The position numbers and the translations under genes are program-made. Positions 36,812-46,598 of a DNA stretch of 64,000 nucleotides are shown here, in pieces (the stretch's first letter is position 1; every line of letters begins with the position of its first letter). This DNA is from Melampsora larici-populina 98AG31 (Eukaryota > Basidiomycota > Pucciniomycetes > Pucciniales > Melampsoraceae): positions 62,001 to 126,000 of the forward strand of contig NW_006768784.1 in assembly GCF_000204055.1 (NCBI RefSeq), in the 5' to 3' direction. The notes under the pieces are model-generated. The model was not told the origin of the DNA and ran no database searches. It was given only the letters and a program-made list of their open reading frames with translations.

Positions 36812-38647
36812 AATCGCGTTGGTCTGTTTACAATCTGAACCTGGATAAGCAGGACCAAACATGTGATAAGCTTCTGCTACAGTGACATCCTCCTTGCCTT
36901 TCATCCACTCTCGCAATGTTTCTTCTTTGTCTAGAGCCCATCTCCGATATTTATAGGCGGTCCTCATTGATGGACCAGTTTCGAAGCGATCACTAAAAAG
37001 CTCATGCCATACCACTTTGGCATGGCCTTTCACAAATCCTCTAGGAGCTTTTGAACACCAAACCAACAATTCGGAGAGCTTACAAGCCGTACCAGGGAAG
37101 GGTTGGAGGCTTCGTGCCTTCTTCCTGGCTAAAGGTGAACTTTCTATGTCTTCATTGAATTCCTTCTTTCGTTTTGATGTGCCAATAATCTCGACCTCTG
37201 GGTCTGAATCTGATTCAATATTAGAAATATTATAAGTAGATGTAGTACTTGCTAAACCATCTCGAGAACGTTCCCAAATTCCCTTCGGCGCATCCGGTTG
37301 AAGCCATTGACTGATACCATATGATTTTGGTTTGGTTTTGGTTTTGAACGAATCGATTGCAGCGTCAATACCAACACAGCTCTCAAGTGGAAGCCCCATT
37401 TTACGAATTAACAACTTGGTTGTCTCGGAGGTATACATCAAGGGGATATTTGCATCGACAATTTGCTAGAATACATATGTATGAGCTTGACTTCCATCAT
37501 TCAGACCGGCAAGATCACATACCCATTTCAAGGAACCAGGTCTGAGTACCTCCAGTTGAAGATCCCATGAAGGACCTAACTGGTCACGTGCTATTTGGGC
37601 TAAGGAGCGACTCTCAATCAATGCATATCGGGGGAAATTCAGAGCTGTAACTGGTATTTCCAAAGCTTCACCATCCTTAAGAGATCCCAACAAATTGTCA
37701 TGGTTAGTTAATAACATCATGATTAAACCAACTAGCAATAAAAAAACTACCTTTAGCCATACACAAAGGGTCAATTCGTGCGGAGCCACATCATCTTTAG
37801 CTGCTTGTGTACGTAATTGAACAGCATTATGATGAGCTACAGCTTCGCGTGGTAGATCCTTGATAGCATGTCGATCAGCTTGAGGATTAATCATACGGTT
37901 AACCACACGACGTTGCTCCTGTTCACTTGTAAGATAATTGTTGGAATCCAAAAGCAGATCTCTCGATTGTGATGGAATAGGTGCAGTCAAAGTCATTGAA
38001 GACACTTCTTTTGTGTGATGATGGGAGCAGGTTTGACTGGTAGAGCGACAGCACTATATGCAATTCTCAGTTACCTTGAAAATACTCCGGATAAGGGGGA
38101 GATTAAACATACCTGTTGACACAATTTGTTGGGACATCGCCTCAAACATTGCTTGCAATGCCCAGAAGCGCGTATACCGTTCACACCACGGCATTCAAGG
38201 TGGGGCTCTGATGTGTTTGAAGTGCTTGCTGTAGTACTTTGAGTCACAGTACCAGAATTGGGGTCCAAATCGGAGGGGAGCATATGTGGAAATTGATGAG
38301 GAGTTCCTGATTTTTGGTTATATGAATCCACTTCTCGAATCACATCCTCAAGGCGTGGGGTTTGAAAGAAGTGCTCAAACGCAGGATTGGTCTGACACTA
38401 AAGTATATCATAACTTTGTCAGAAACTGAAAAGGACCAACTCAAAACTGATGAAGATCACAAAAAATTATTACTCGAAGACCAATAAGATGAGGATGGTT
38501 GTCTCGTTTAATGTACACCACAGGGATTCTGTTGTTGTTTGTTGATGCTTTGTAACAGGTTGGACAGCCAAAACCAGTAAGGATTCCAGGTCTTGGGTGG
38601 GGAAGCTTTTGTTGAAGGATTGGGTACTTTGAAGATAATATCCACAT
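36800..38647 (-). CDS. gene J: Cys-rich protein of unknown family, probably part of the mobile block
   Basis: Five minus-strand exons, 38474-38647, 38113-38397, 37751-38053, 37523-37675 and 36800-37465, all phase 0 and GT-AG, give 526 residues. A metal-binding-like cluster spans an exon junction: HCKQCLRRCPNKLCQQ, CCRSTSQTCSHHH. Before it is an acidic/polar linker; after it an Arg-rich region and ALNFPRYALIESRSLAQIA. The last exon has an Arg/Lys-rich patch and Trp-rich helices (KVVWHELFSDRF, YKYRRWALDKEE). No signal peptide. Similar multi-exon Cys-cluster proteins are, to my recollection, expanded in rusts. It sits between a KDZ transposase and a Gypsy element, so it may be transposon cargo. 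The start is the first ATG; an upstream exon is possible. Confidence 0.65.
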
Positions 38648-39286
38648 TGTGATGGATGTGGAATGATGAGATGTAAAGGGAATTCTCGAATCAAATCAAG
38701 GAACATGAAATGTTCAACATCATTGAGATCCCTCCATTGTGTTGTAACTAATGATCATTACGTATCCAATGAGATATGATGAGGCACTGAAAACGTCAAA
38801 AATTAATTGATTAACATGATCAATACCTGCTCAGCAATTCAGCTAAGCAAACATTTGATTCAAACAATTGATTCGGCTAAGCAAACATTTGACATCCCTG
38901 TTCAGCAACAATAGTGAATGCTCTTATGAATAAACTTAACAAAGTCCCTTAGTAAATTGGATGCCCCCAATCCAAGTATAACCATCTCAAGTCTTCGTGT
39001 AGTCTGATAAAGAAAATCTAATACTTTTTTTCTACATATGCGCAACATCAAACAGAACCAGAGAATAGGTTACAAGCAAAATTTAATCAGATAAGGACAT
39101 ATAAAAAAAAGAGTTCAAATCCATAATCAAGAAAACTGATTTGGCTTATGTCGATTTAATTGTTATAAGAAAGTACTGTAAACATCTTTAGATTTACCAC
39201 TTTTGATAGATAATGATCAAGTGAATCCTGTGGGGTTTTTTTCTACACAAGATATAGATATATTTGAAGTACATTCCGACTGAGAC
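38648..39286. other. intergenic between gene J and the Gypsy element
   Basis: A/T-rich; no gene recognised. It may contain the 5' part of gene J or an undetected upstream exon. Confidence 0.5.
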
Positions 39287-39291
39287 CATAC

Positions 39292-39608
39292 TGTAAGGTT
39301 CAAGAGAGTGAACCTTCACTGGGTTCGTAGGGACAGCTTGACAGCGAGGAGTCGCCTATAAAACTTCTCTATATAAATTCCAAACTGACTCCGAGTAGGA
39401 GAGTCTCCTCAACATCAGCATCCACACCATAACACACACATAAGAGAGAAACAACAAGAGAACTAGAATGATATCTTACCTGACTCCGAGTAGGAGAGTC
39501 TCCTAAGGAGAAGAGCCTCTCTGGAGTCAGGGCGAATAAGATGACTACACTACTATCTAAACCCATACACCTCTGTACACATGTATCCTGTAAGGGCATA
39601 CCCTTACA
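39292..39608 (-). repeat. LTR (3' end of the element)
   Basis: Begins TGTAAGG and ends CCTTACA on the plus strand. It carries two copies of a 25-bp word starting CTGACTCCGAGTAGGAG (39385 and 39480). It has G at 39354 where the other LTR has A at 45617. Confidence 0.95.
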
Positions 39609-40070
39609 CCCTCCCCCTCTAAAAAAAATTGTTCTCATGAAAAAAGAAAAGAAAACTTCGTAAGAGTAAAAAGAAATAATACTAAAGAGAAAAAAAAAAA
39701 ATTCCACCATTGCGTTGACCCTTTGAATTTGTCGTGTCTTGATTATCATGATAGTTATGAATCCCCGAAAAAAAAGAAAAAAAATGGCATGACTCGCCCT
39801 TAAAGCGTTGGCATGACTCGCCCCCGAAAAGAAAAAAAAGAGAGAGAACACAAATAGAAACAGTCCTGAAAGACAAGAGAGAAAAAAGAAAAGAACAAAA
39901 AGAAAAACATAACCAAACCACCGAAGATAAAAAAATCGTGATCGTTGTCGATGCCGCAACTTGCCCCTCGTTCCGCTATCTGATTGAAAAGAAACAACCC
40001 AAGGATGTGCTCACAAAGTGGCCGTGGAGTTGCTTGACAAAAACGGTGTAGAGGGTAGTGGCGGTGCATA

Positions 40071-43000
40071 CTAGGAGGGAGACTTACTTTTGGACGCTAG
40101 TCCTGTACTAGGCTCCTTTACTTCTTCTTCCAGCTTATACTGCTTGAGTTTCGAAATGTGGAAAACGGGGTGGGTCTTGTCGTCCTTAGGCAGTTCGAGC
40201 TCGTAATTTCGACCATCATTCAGAACTGATTTGATTCTATACGGCCCATCAAACCGAGCTCTCAACTTTGCTACCATACGACCACGTCCCCCAACCACCC
40301 GCTGACGATCTTGGCTATCAACTAACACTAAGTCCCCTTCTTCTAACTTGTCACCGTGCTTCCTCCTCTTATTGTATTGCAAGGCCTGATCAACTCGACT
40401 TGCCCACAATTTATCTCTCCAATTAGCCCAATCAGCACGTCGCTTCTCAACCCATCTATGTGCGTCGCTTTCCTTAATTTGTGATTCTAGGTTAGTCGGA
40501 AAGAGGCGAGGCTGACGTCCAAAAACGAACTCAAAAGGACTTGTTCCAGTTGCCGAATTGATAGCAGAGTTGATTGCAAACTCAACCGCAGGTAACGATT
40601 CTAACCATTTGCTGTGTCTAGTGGCCGTCAAGTGTCGTAAGATCTGACCTAGCGTTTTATTTGACCTTTCGCTCCTGCCATCTGTTTGTGGGTGGTAAGA
40701 GGTAGACAGATTGACCTTGATATTGAGCCGTTGATTTAGATGCTGCCAGAACCGTGAAACCCAGATCTTGTCGCGGTCGCCTATCATTGACGAAGGGGCC
40801 CCAAATATCGAGAGCCAAGATGCAAACATTCGATGGGCGGTCTTCTCAGCAGAGTCCTTCTGAGACACCGGTATGAGTCTGAAAAATCCCGATAACCGAC
40901 ATGTACATGATAATACCATGTCATATCCGTTGACTTTAGGGAACGGACCAACAAAATCTAAACTGATGTCTTCTAACGGTTTGCAAGGAACTTCTGTTGC
41001 TTGAAGTCGACCCGATATCAGTGAGGTACGCGCTTTATTTCTTTGACAACTGTCACAGATGGATACAATTGTATTGACGTCTTTACCCATGCCTAACCAA
41101 AAGAACTCCTTACGTAGTTGTTCCACAGTTTTGACTACACCTAGATGTCCTAACGCTTGATGGGCTCGTGTGACAATATCCTGTCTTAACCATTTGACAT
41201 CAGGGATAACCAGTCGCCCGTCAAGATACATGAGTTCGTCAATCTTCAAACTGTCCTCGCGGAGTGGTAAGGTGTTTGCTAGCTTGATGCAGAACGGATC
41301 GGATTTGTAGCCTTGTATGATAGTTTTTCGAACCTCCTCATCCATCTTAGCCTTTATCTCCACTACAGCTATTTCTTCTTTTCTTGATAAAGCATCCGCC
41401 ACTGAATTATGCTCCCCTTTCAAATACTTAAAGTCCAGATCGAAATCAGCAAGGGTCTCCAGCCACCTAGCTTGTCTCCGGCTCAGGTTCCTTTGCTTCA
41501 ATAAATGCACTAAGCTATGATGGTCGGACATGACATTAATTTTCATTCCTAATAACAAGAGTTTCCATTTCTGTAATGCATTTATTACAGCCAAAAGTTC
41601 CTGTTCGTGTACAGGGTAGTTACGCTCTGCCGGTGTCATTGTTCGGCTCTCGTACGCGATAGGGAGAGAGGTTTCCCACTCTTTTCCTTGAAATAACGCA
41701 GCGCCTAACCCATGACCACTTGCATCGGAAAAGAGCCACATAGCATCATCTGAATCATAATCTATCTTTTTCAAAACTGGTAAGGTTGTAATTAACCGCT
41801 TGATGTTTTCAAATGCCGTGTCCTCTGCTGATCCCCAACGAAAGTCTGAAGGTTTCTTCCTTGAGCTTGTCAATGGTGCGAGTGTGGCTACATATTGACC
41901 TAGCCCGTCCACAAATTTTTTCAGCCATTGTACAGTGCCTAGGAAGGAATTGAGTCCTTTTGCTGATTTAGGCGCCCTCCAGGAAGTGACTTTGTCCACC
42001 TGCTTTGTATCCGCCCTAATACCATCTTCGCTAATTTCGTGTCCTAAAAATGAAATTTTACGTCGAAATAGTTTACTCTTTTTCGATGAGCAGTAAAGAT
42101 TAGCTTGTTTTAGTCGGGTCAGAACTTCTCTCAGATGTAACTCGTGTTCCTCTATGGAGTCAGAGAAAATGACAATGTCATCGATGTATACCACACAAAT
42201 TTTGCCAATTAAATCACCCAGAGCCTCTTCACACCGCGCTTGATGTGTTGCCGGACCATTGCACAATCCCATTGGCATGACTACCCACTCAAACATCCCC
42301 CACGGAGTTTTTACTGCCGTCAGAGGTATATCCTCTTTCCGCATACGAGTTTGAAAAAAACTGTTGATTTGGTCAACCACCGAAAACACCTTTCCGGTGG
42401 CTACCAGTCGTACTGCTTCGTCAGGATTTGGCAAGGGTGATCTGTCTTTAACAGTTACTTTATTAAGTTCCCGGTAATCACACACCCAACGTGGGTCCGC
42501 CGTAGGATCCTTCTTGGGAATGATGAGAGACGGAGACCCGTATTGACTAGATGACCTACGGATACGTCCGGCTTTCAAATGTTGGTCAATAAGCCTACGC
42601 CACGCATCTCTATGCTTCAATGGGTATGTGTATTGCTTCCCGTTGATGGTCGCATTTGGGTTGGTCAGTACAATCTTATGGCAGACAGTAGAAGACTCAT
42701 GTTGTTTGCTGGGAGGGAAAAAATCATCCTCCCCTTCCGCGACTGCGGGCAATTCAGCAGGGAATAAATCCTTAAATTCTTCAAACATCAACTCCTCCTT
42801 CTCAGCCAACTTTCTTGCACTCTCAATCTTTCTCACATTCTCCACCACACACGCTAACATCTCTTTCTTTGGACAGTCATTCAATCTTTTTTCTTTCAAT
42901 TCATTACTTTCTTTCATTTTTCTTTCATCCTTGTCATAAATAACCTTCCCAGTTTTGCTATGAGTTATACAACGTCGATGAATGGATATATCAATTTTAT

Positions 43001-43652
43001 GTAGTTTCAAGAATGGGGTACCACAAATAAGATCATAACCACCGTTAAGCTTTGCCAGCTTGAAGAACGTTGCCCCAAATCGAATAGATGGCTCCTTCGA
43101 ATCCACGTTAGCAAAAGCAAAATGGGTAAGTTGCTTTACTTGACCCTCAGACTCAAGTGCTAAACCCACAGTTATGGGTTTCACCAGCGGTCGCCTTGGT
43201 ATGCGAACCTTCTTGAGTAGTCGCTCGTCCATTAAGTTGGTCTCGCAGGCTGAGTCAAATAGAGCACGAACAGGGATTCCATTACATACAAGGTCAACGA
43301 TGATGGACGGTTCTCTATCACCTGAAGACACACACCTGTCTCCTTTGTCTTCCTCCATGCAGGCTACTAACACTCTGACCGCCTCCGCGTAACGTTCCAG
43401 TTCTGCTGTGGACAAATCCGGTAATTCAGCAACCGCCGCGAGACGAGTCGGTGGTGTGTTGTTGGAAACTGGACGCCCCGCTGGTCTTTGTGGTGCCGCT
43501 CCAGGTGGTTGTCGGATTTCGTTACGAGGAGGTCGTGGTCCTGCGTTGAACTGATTGGGTGGAGGCACACTGATGAAAGCGCTCGAGGTTTCAGTACAAG
43601 ATGGGTTATTACATTTCTTTTTACAACTCATACACAATCCTAGGTGTTTCAT
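40071..43652 (-). CDS. Gypsy pol: protease, reverse transcriptase, RNase H, integrase
   Basis: 1193 residues in the open part. N-terminus has CMSCKKKCNNPSC, a variant zinc knuckle. The protease active site is FDSA near residue 133. Reverse transcriptase has the LIIPKKD, FSVVDQINSFFQ and YIDD (about 489-492) motifs. RNase H follows (SDASGHGLGAALF, HEQELLAVINAL). Integrase has an H-H-C-C finger (HQALGHLG, CDSCQ) and the D-D-E core (DFVGPFP, IGDRDKIW, SYHPQTDGRSERSNK). It ends with a GPYRI module and HPVFHISKLKQY, with no chromodomain. It copies the element RNA into DNA and inserts it. All key residues appear intact, so the only visible defects are the two stops upstream. Confidence 0.95.
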   Translation of the reverse strand: MKHLGLCMSCKKKCNNPSCTETSSAFISVPPPNQFNAGPRPPRNEIRQPPGAAPQRPAGRPVSNNTPPTRLAAVAELPDLSTAELERYAEAVRVLVACMEEDKGDRCVSSGDREPSIIVDLVCNGIPVRALFDSACETNLMDERLLKKVRIPRRPLVKPITVGLALESEGQVKQLTHFAFANVDSKEPSIRFGATFFKLAKLNGGYDLICGTPFLKLHKIDISIHRRCITHSKTGKVIYDKDERKMKESNELKEKRLNDCPKKEMLACVVENVRKIESARKLAEKEELMFEEFKDLFPAELPAVAEGEDDFFPPSKQHESSTVCHKIVLTNPNATINGKQYTYPLKHRDAWRRLIDQHLKAGRIRRSSSQYGSPSLIIPKKDPTADPRWVCDYRELNKVTVKDRSPLPNPDEAVRLVATGKVFSVVDQINSFFQTRMRKEDIPLTAVKTPWGMFEWVVMPMGLCNGPATHQARCEEALGDLIGKICVVYIDDIVIFSDSIEEHELHLREVLTRLKQANLYCSSKKSKLFRRKISFLGHEISEDGIRADTKQVDKVTSWRAPKSAKGLNSFLGTVQWLKKFVDGLGQYVATLAPLTSSRKKPSDFRWGSAEDTAFENIKRLITTLPVLKKIDYDSDDAMWLFSDASGHGLGAALFQGKEWETSLPIAYESRTMTPAERNYPVHEQELLAVINALQKWKLLLLGMKINVMSDHHSLVHLLKQRNLSRRQARWLETLADFDLDFKYLKGEHNSVADALSRKEEIAVVEIKAKMDEEVRKTIIQGYKSDPFCIKLANTLPLREDSLKIDELMYLDGRLVIPDVKWLRQDIVTRAHQALGHLGVVKTVEQLRKEFFWLGMGKDVNTIVSICDSCQRNKARTSLISGRLQATEVPCKPLEDISLDFVGPFPKVNGYDMVLSCTCRLSGFFRLIPVSQKDSAEKTAHRMFASWLSIFGAPSSMIGDRDKIWVSRFWQHLNQRLNIKVNLSTSYHPQTDGRSERSNKTLGQILRHLTATRHSKWLESLPAVEFAINSAINSATGTSPFEFVFGRQPRLFPTNLESQIKESDAHRWVEKRRADWANWRDKLWASRVDQALQYNKRRKHGDKLEEGDLVLVDSQDRQRVVGGRGRMVAKLRARFDGPYRIKSVLNDGRNYELELPKDDKTHPVFHISKLKQYKLEEEVKEPSTGLASKSKSPS

Positions 43653-43829
43653 CCATTGCTTATACCTCCATGCGCTTTCAGCCCGTTCTTCTGGAGTTCT
43701 AGTTGATTGTCAAAATCCGTTACCAACTGTAGGCGGCGTAGTTCCACTAGGTTGATGGTTGAGAAATGGGTTCGGATTTACACTACGGTTTCGTGTCTCT
43801 CTGATCTGTCCACCATCTGTCAATACTCG
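43653..43829 (-). other. gag-pol junction with in-frame TGA stops
   Basis: 177 bases, an exact multiple of three, separate the end of gag from the first Met of pol, and the gag frame runs straight into pol. The gag stop is TGA (43830-43832). A second TGA lies about 40 codons later (near 43710), followed by CAATCA. No other stop interrupts the frame. Confidence 0.85.
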
Positions 43830-45404
43830 TCAAATTGCCTTTGCTTGTGAAATAAAGGTGATCATGTTGAATTTGTCTCCCATGAGTATTCGGTCTTTGC
43901 GAACGGTACTATCGAAGATGGTCGGTAACCCCCAGCAGATGTACTGAGCCAATTCCTTTTGAGTGATCCGAGAGAAACGGGAGATGGTTCGATGAAGCGC
44001 TTGTGCTCTTTCGATGAAGGCATCGAAGGATTCGGCAGGTTTGATCTGTAGTTTTCGTAGCTGTTGTTCTACATCTGCCACCCAGTCCTCTGGCAAGGTA
44101 CCTAACGCTATAAGATCCATCACTTCTGACCAAGATTTACCCTCTAGTTCTGATTTAGATGATTGGTACCAGGCTGAAGCTTGTTGATCGATCAATAAGG
44201 AACCTAAGAGCTTTAAGCGCTCCTTGTCATTGTGTAAGTCTTTCACATTAAAGTACTGCTCTGTAAGCCATTGCCAGTGAAAGAGTTCCGTTGGCTTCCC
44301 GTACGGTCCTTTGTACTTAGGTACCTCTGCTAGACGAATTTTGCTTGCTGTAATCGTTGTACTCGAGTCTTCACTGTGGCTATCCGAATTGTCGATTGGT
44401 TGTTCTTGAGTTGTCACAATTGGTGCAGAAAGAGGGGCCGGTAGTCCTGGGGAGCGCGGTGACAACATAGGCAGCGTCACTGGAGCCGTTTCGGGAGGAA
44501 CCCAGCGAACCGCCGGTGTCGACTGCGCCCATGGGTAAGTCCATGGCATCTCGTTCGGTGGCATTGCAAGGGTCTGGCCAGACTCCGAGTTGTAAGCTGG
44601 AGGCGTGTAAGTCACTTTCGGGCGAGGACGCGATGAAAAGTTAATCACCGGAGGGCTGGCTGATGTCGACTCGATGTTTTGAGCGACAACAGGTGAAGGC
44701 GAGACCGGTCCGTTGTCCATGTACTGGGCAAACGGGTTGTTGGAGCGCGAGGATTGCAAGCTATGATCCGCAACTGTCGGTTGTACTTCTCGTTGTTCTT
44801 GAGCTAGCTCATGGACTAATGATTCTAACGCGTCTATTTGAACACAACGCCGCTTCAAGATCTCGTTCTGATCTCGGACTTCTTTCAGTTGCCTGGCTAG
44901 GAATTCGATTTGATCTTCTTCCGGGATGTTCGACATCGCCATCTTGCCTTTACCGCCAGAGGTTGAAGTTTCTGCCATAAAACGACTTGCCGGTGCCTGT
45001 GGTGTGAAAACGAAAGCTCCCGGCGGTCTTGGCGTGGCTTGTTCTCCGCGTATCTTACGAGGTGTCGCTTGCTCTTCTAGCAACCGTTTAAAGAAAAATT
45101 GAACAATTTCTTTATCGCTCGAAGTGGACAGTTCGCCGTGGGGAGTCGGTGAATGGCTCCCAAAGATGACAGGTTTGGATTGTTCGCTTTTTGGTTGTTT
45201 ATGTTCGAGTGGTTGAGTTGCTGACAGCTCTCGGTATTCTGAAGCAGGAGTTTCCGGGACTTCCGGTCGCCAATTATAGCGAGGCGGAGTCGGTGGTGGT
45301 GGACTAGAAAGCGGCGATATAAGATTCTGAACAGCTCGTGATCGACGAAGCAGTGCGTCGGGATTATCAGTATAGTTTGAAGGCAGATTTCGTCGATCGG
45401 ACAT
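43830..45404 (-). CDS. Gypsy gag
   Basis: 524 residues before a TGA stop. The N-terminal half is Pro/Ser/Thr-rich and disordered, with a coiled coil near residue 175-200 (QLKEVRDQNEILKRRC). The C-terminal part has the retrotransposon gag fold: FHWQWLTEQYF, SAWYQSSKSELEGKSW and AQALHRTISRFSRI. Family role: forms the particle that packages the element RNA. The same frame continues beyond the TGA for 40 codons to a second TGA and then into pol. Confidence 0.9.
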   Translation of the reverse strand: MSDRRNLPSNYTDNPDALLRRSRAVQNLISPLSSPPPPTPPRYNWRPEVPETPASEYRELSATQPLEHKQPKSEQSKPVIFGSHSPTPHGELSTSSDKEIVQFFFKRLLEEQATPRKIRGEQATPRPPGAFVFTPQAPASRFMAETSTSGGKGKMAMSNIPEEDQIEFLARQLKEVRDQNEILKRRCVQIDALESLVHELAQEQREVQPTVADHSLQSSRSNNPFAQYMDNGPVSPSPVVAQNIESTSASPPVINFSSRPRPKVTYTPPAYNSESGQTLAMPPNEMPWTYPWAQSTPAVRWVPPETAPVTLPMLSPRSPGLPAPLSAPIVTTQEQPIDNSDSHSEDSSTTITASKIRLAEVPKYKGPYGKPTELFHWQWLTEQYFNVKDLHNDKERLKLLGSLLIDQQASAWYQSSKSELEGKSWSEVMDLIALGTLPEDWVADVEQQLRKLQIKPAESFDAFIERAQALHRTISRFSRITQKELAQYICWGLPTIFDSTVRKDRILMGDKFNMITFISQAKAI

Positions 45405-45554
45405 CCGAAACAGAAGAACAGGCAGCTCGTGGGACAGAAACAGGCGATATAACAGCAGAAATACTAAGACTCAGTCGGAGTGGTAGTGCAGCAGGAATTC
45501 AGAGATTAATAAGGTTTGATGATTAAATTAAAAAAAAATTATAGGTGAAAAAAG

Positions 45555-45871
45555 TGTAAGGTTCAAGAGAGTGAACCTTCACTGGGTTCGTAGGGACAGC
45601 TTGACAGCGAGGAGTCACCTATAAAACTTCTCTATATAAATTCCAAACTGACTCCGAGTAGGAGAGTCTCCTCAACATCAGCATCCACACCATAACACAC
45701 ACATAAGAGAGAAACAACAAGAGAACTAGAATGATATCTTACCTGACTCCGAGTAGGAGAGTCTCCTAAGGAGAAGAGCCTCTCTGGAGTCAGGGCGAAT
45801 AAGATGACTACACTACTATCTAAACCCATACACCTCTGTACACATGTATCCTGTAAGGGCATACCCTTACA
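45555..45871 (-). repeat. LTR (5' end of the element)
   Basis: Same length and termini as the other LTR. The coding strand reads away from it toward gag at 45404. The bases next to it (CTTTTTTCACC on the minus strand) do not resemble a known tRNA primer site. Confidence 0.95.
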
Positions 45872-45876
45872 CATAC

Positions 45877-46598
45877 ATTGATAATCTGAGTGGTTGAACA
45901 TGAACGAGAAAAAGATAGGATTGATCAAATTAGACCACACAATGATAGTGTGAGTTGTGGAGCATGAAAAAGTTTTGATCAAAGGGGTCAATGTCATAAT
46001 TTTTTAACTCAGACCGCACAGTGATGGGCAGGGAACAGCCAAACCAACTCGCAAAAACACCCCTCTTATAAAGCCTTCCAGGGTTGAAAGATTACCCGAC
46101 TGAAACAGTAGTACCCACTTTGTGGCTTGGCTTTTTGGTCACTGCATGTTTTTGGTGGCTTGGGCTTTTGGCCACTGGATGCTTTTGGAACTCCCAGTTC
46201 GATTGCACCCCATTTACATACATATTTAACTCGTTTGGCGCAAAATAATTGAACTTCAATGGTTGTTCTGATACTGGGGGCTCGGGAGTTCGCTTTGCCC
46301 GGCTGTAGTGACTCGGGGCTCCGGTGCTTAGTCTCTCGTAGTCTCTTGTCTCCCGTGAAGACTGATACGCCTACGCTCCCGGGGATGTGGCAAGACTTTT
46401 TGTTGATGAGTGTATTGAATTACACTGCGTTGTCACAGGTTGTCACGCGTTACTTGCCAGCGGGCCGCGGGCGTCCGAGCATGTTCACGGTCCTTCGAAT
46501 GCTCTCACGTGATCAGAGTTGTTGATTAAATGCTCTTGAGAGACTTGATCACTCCAGAGTCCAACTACCGCTATCACTATCAGCTTATCACTATCAAG
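45877..46598. other. intergenic, with inverted relative of the KDZ-block end
   Basis: The segment around 46340-46385, read on the minus strand, contains GTAGGCGTATCAGTCTTCAC and a GGGAGAC word, closely related to 33490-33525. The rest is the upstream region of the next gene. The short open frame at 46259-46525 overlaps this repeat and was not called. Confidence 0.5.

Larger units (their letters stand above)
39292..45871 (-). mobile_element. full-length Ty3/Gypsy LTR retrotransposon
   Basis: Two 317-bp LTRs bound a 5.9-kb interior that codes gag and pol on the minus strand. The LTRs differ by one base. A 5-bp duplication, CATAC, flanks the element (39287-39291 and 45872-45876). A polypurine tract (AGAGGGGGAGGG on the minus strand) abuts the downstream LTR at about 39609-39620. 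I found no canonical tRNA primer site next to the other LTR. The near-identical LTRs point to a recent insertion. Gag and pol share one frame but are separated by two stop codons. Confidence 0.95.

Noticed and set aside
37676..37750. Apparent membrane segment (VVFLLLVGLIMMLL) in gene J
   Set aside because: It is the translation of a GT-AG intron; removing it joins two well-conserved-looking segments in phase.
39369..39959. Open frame repeated at 45632-45997
   Set aside because: Both frames lie in the two LTRs of the Gypsy element and share the same sequence because the LTRs are identical; no protein is implied.
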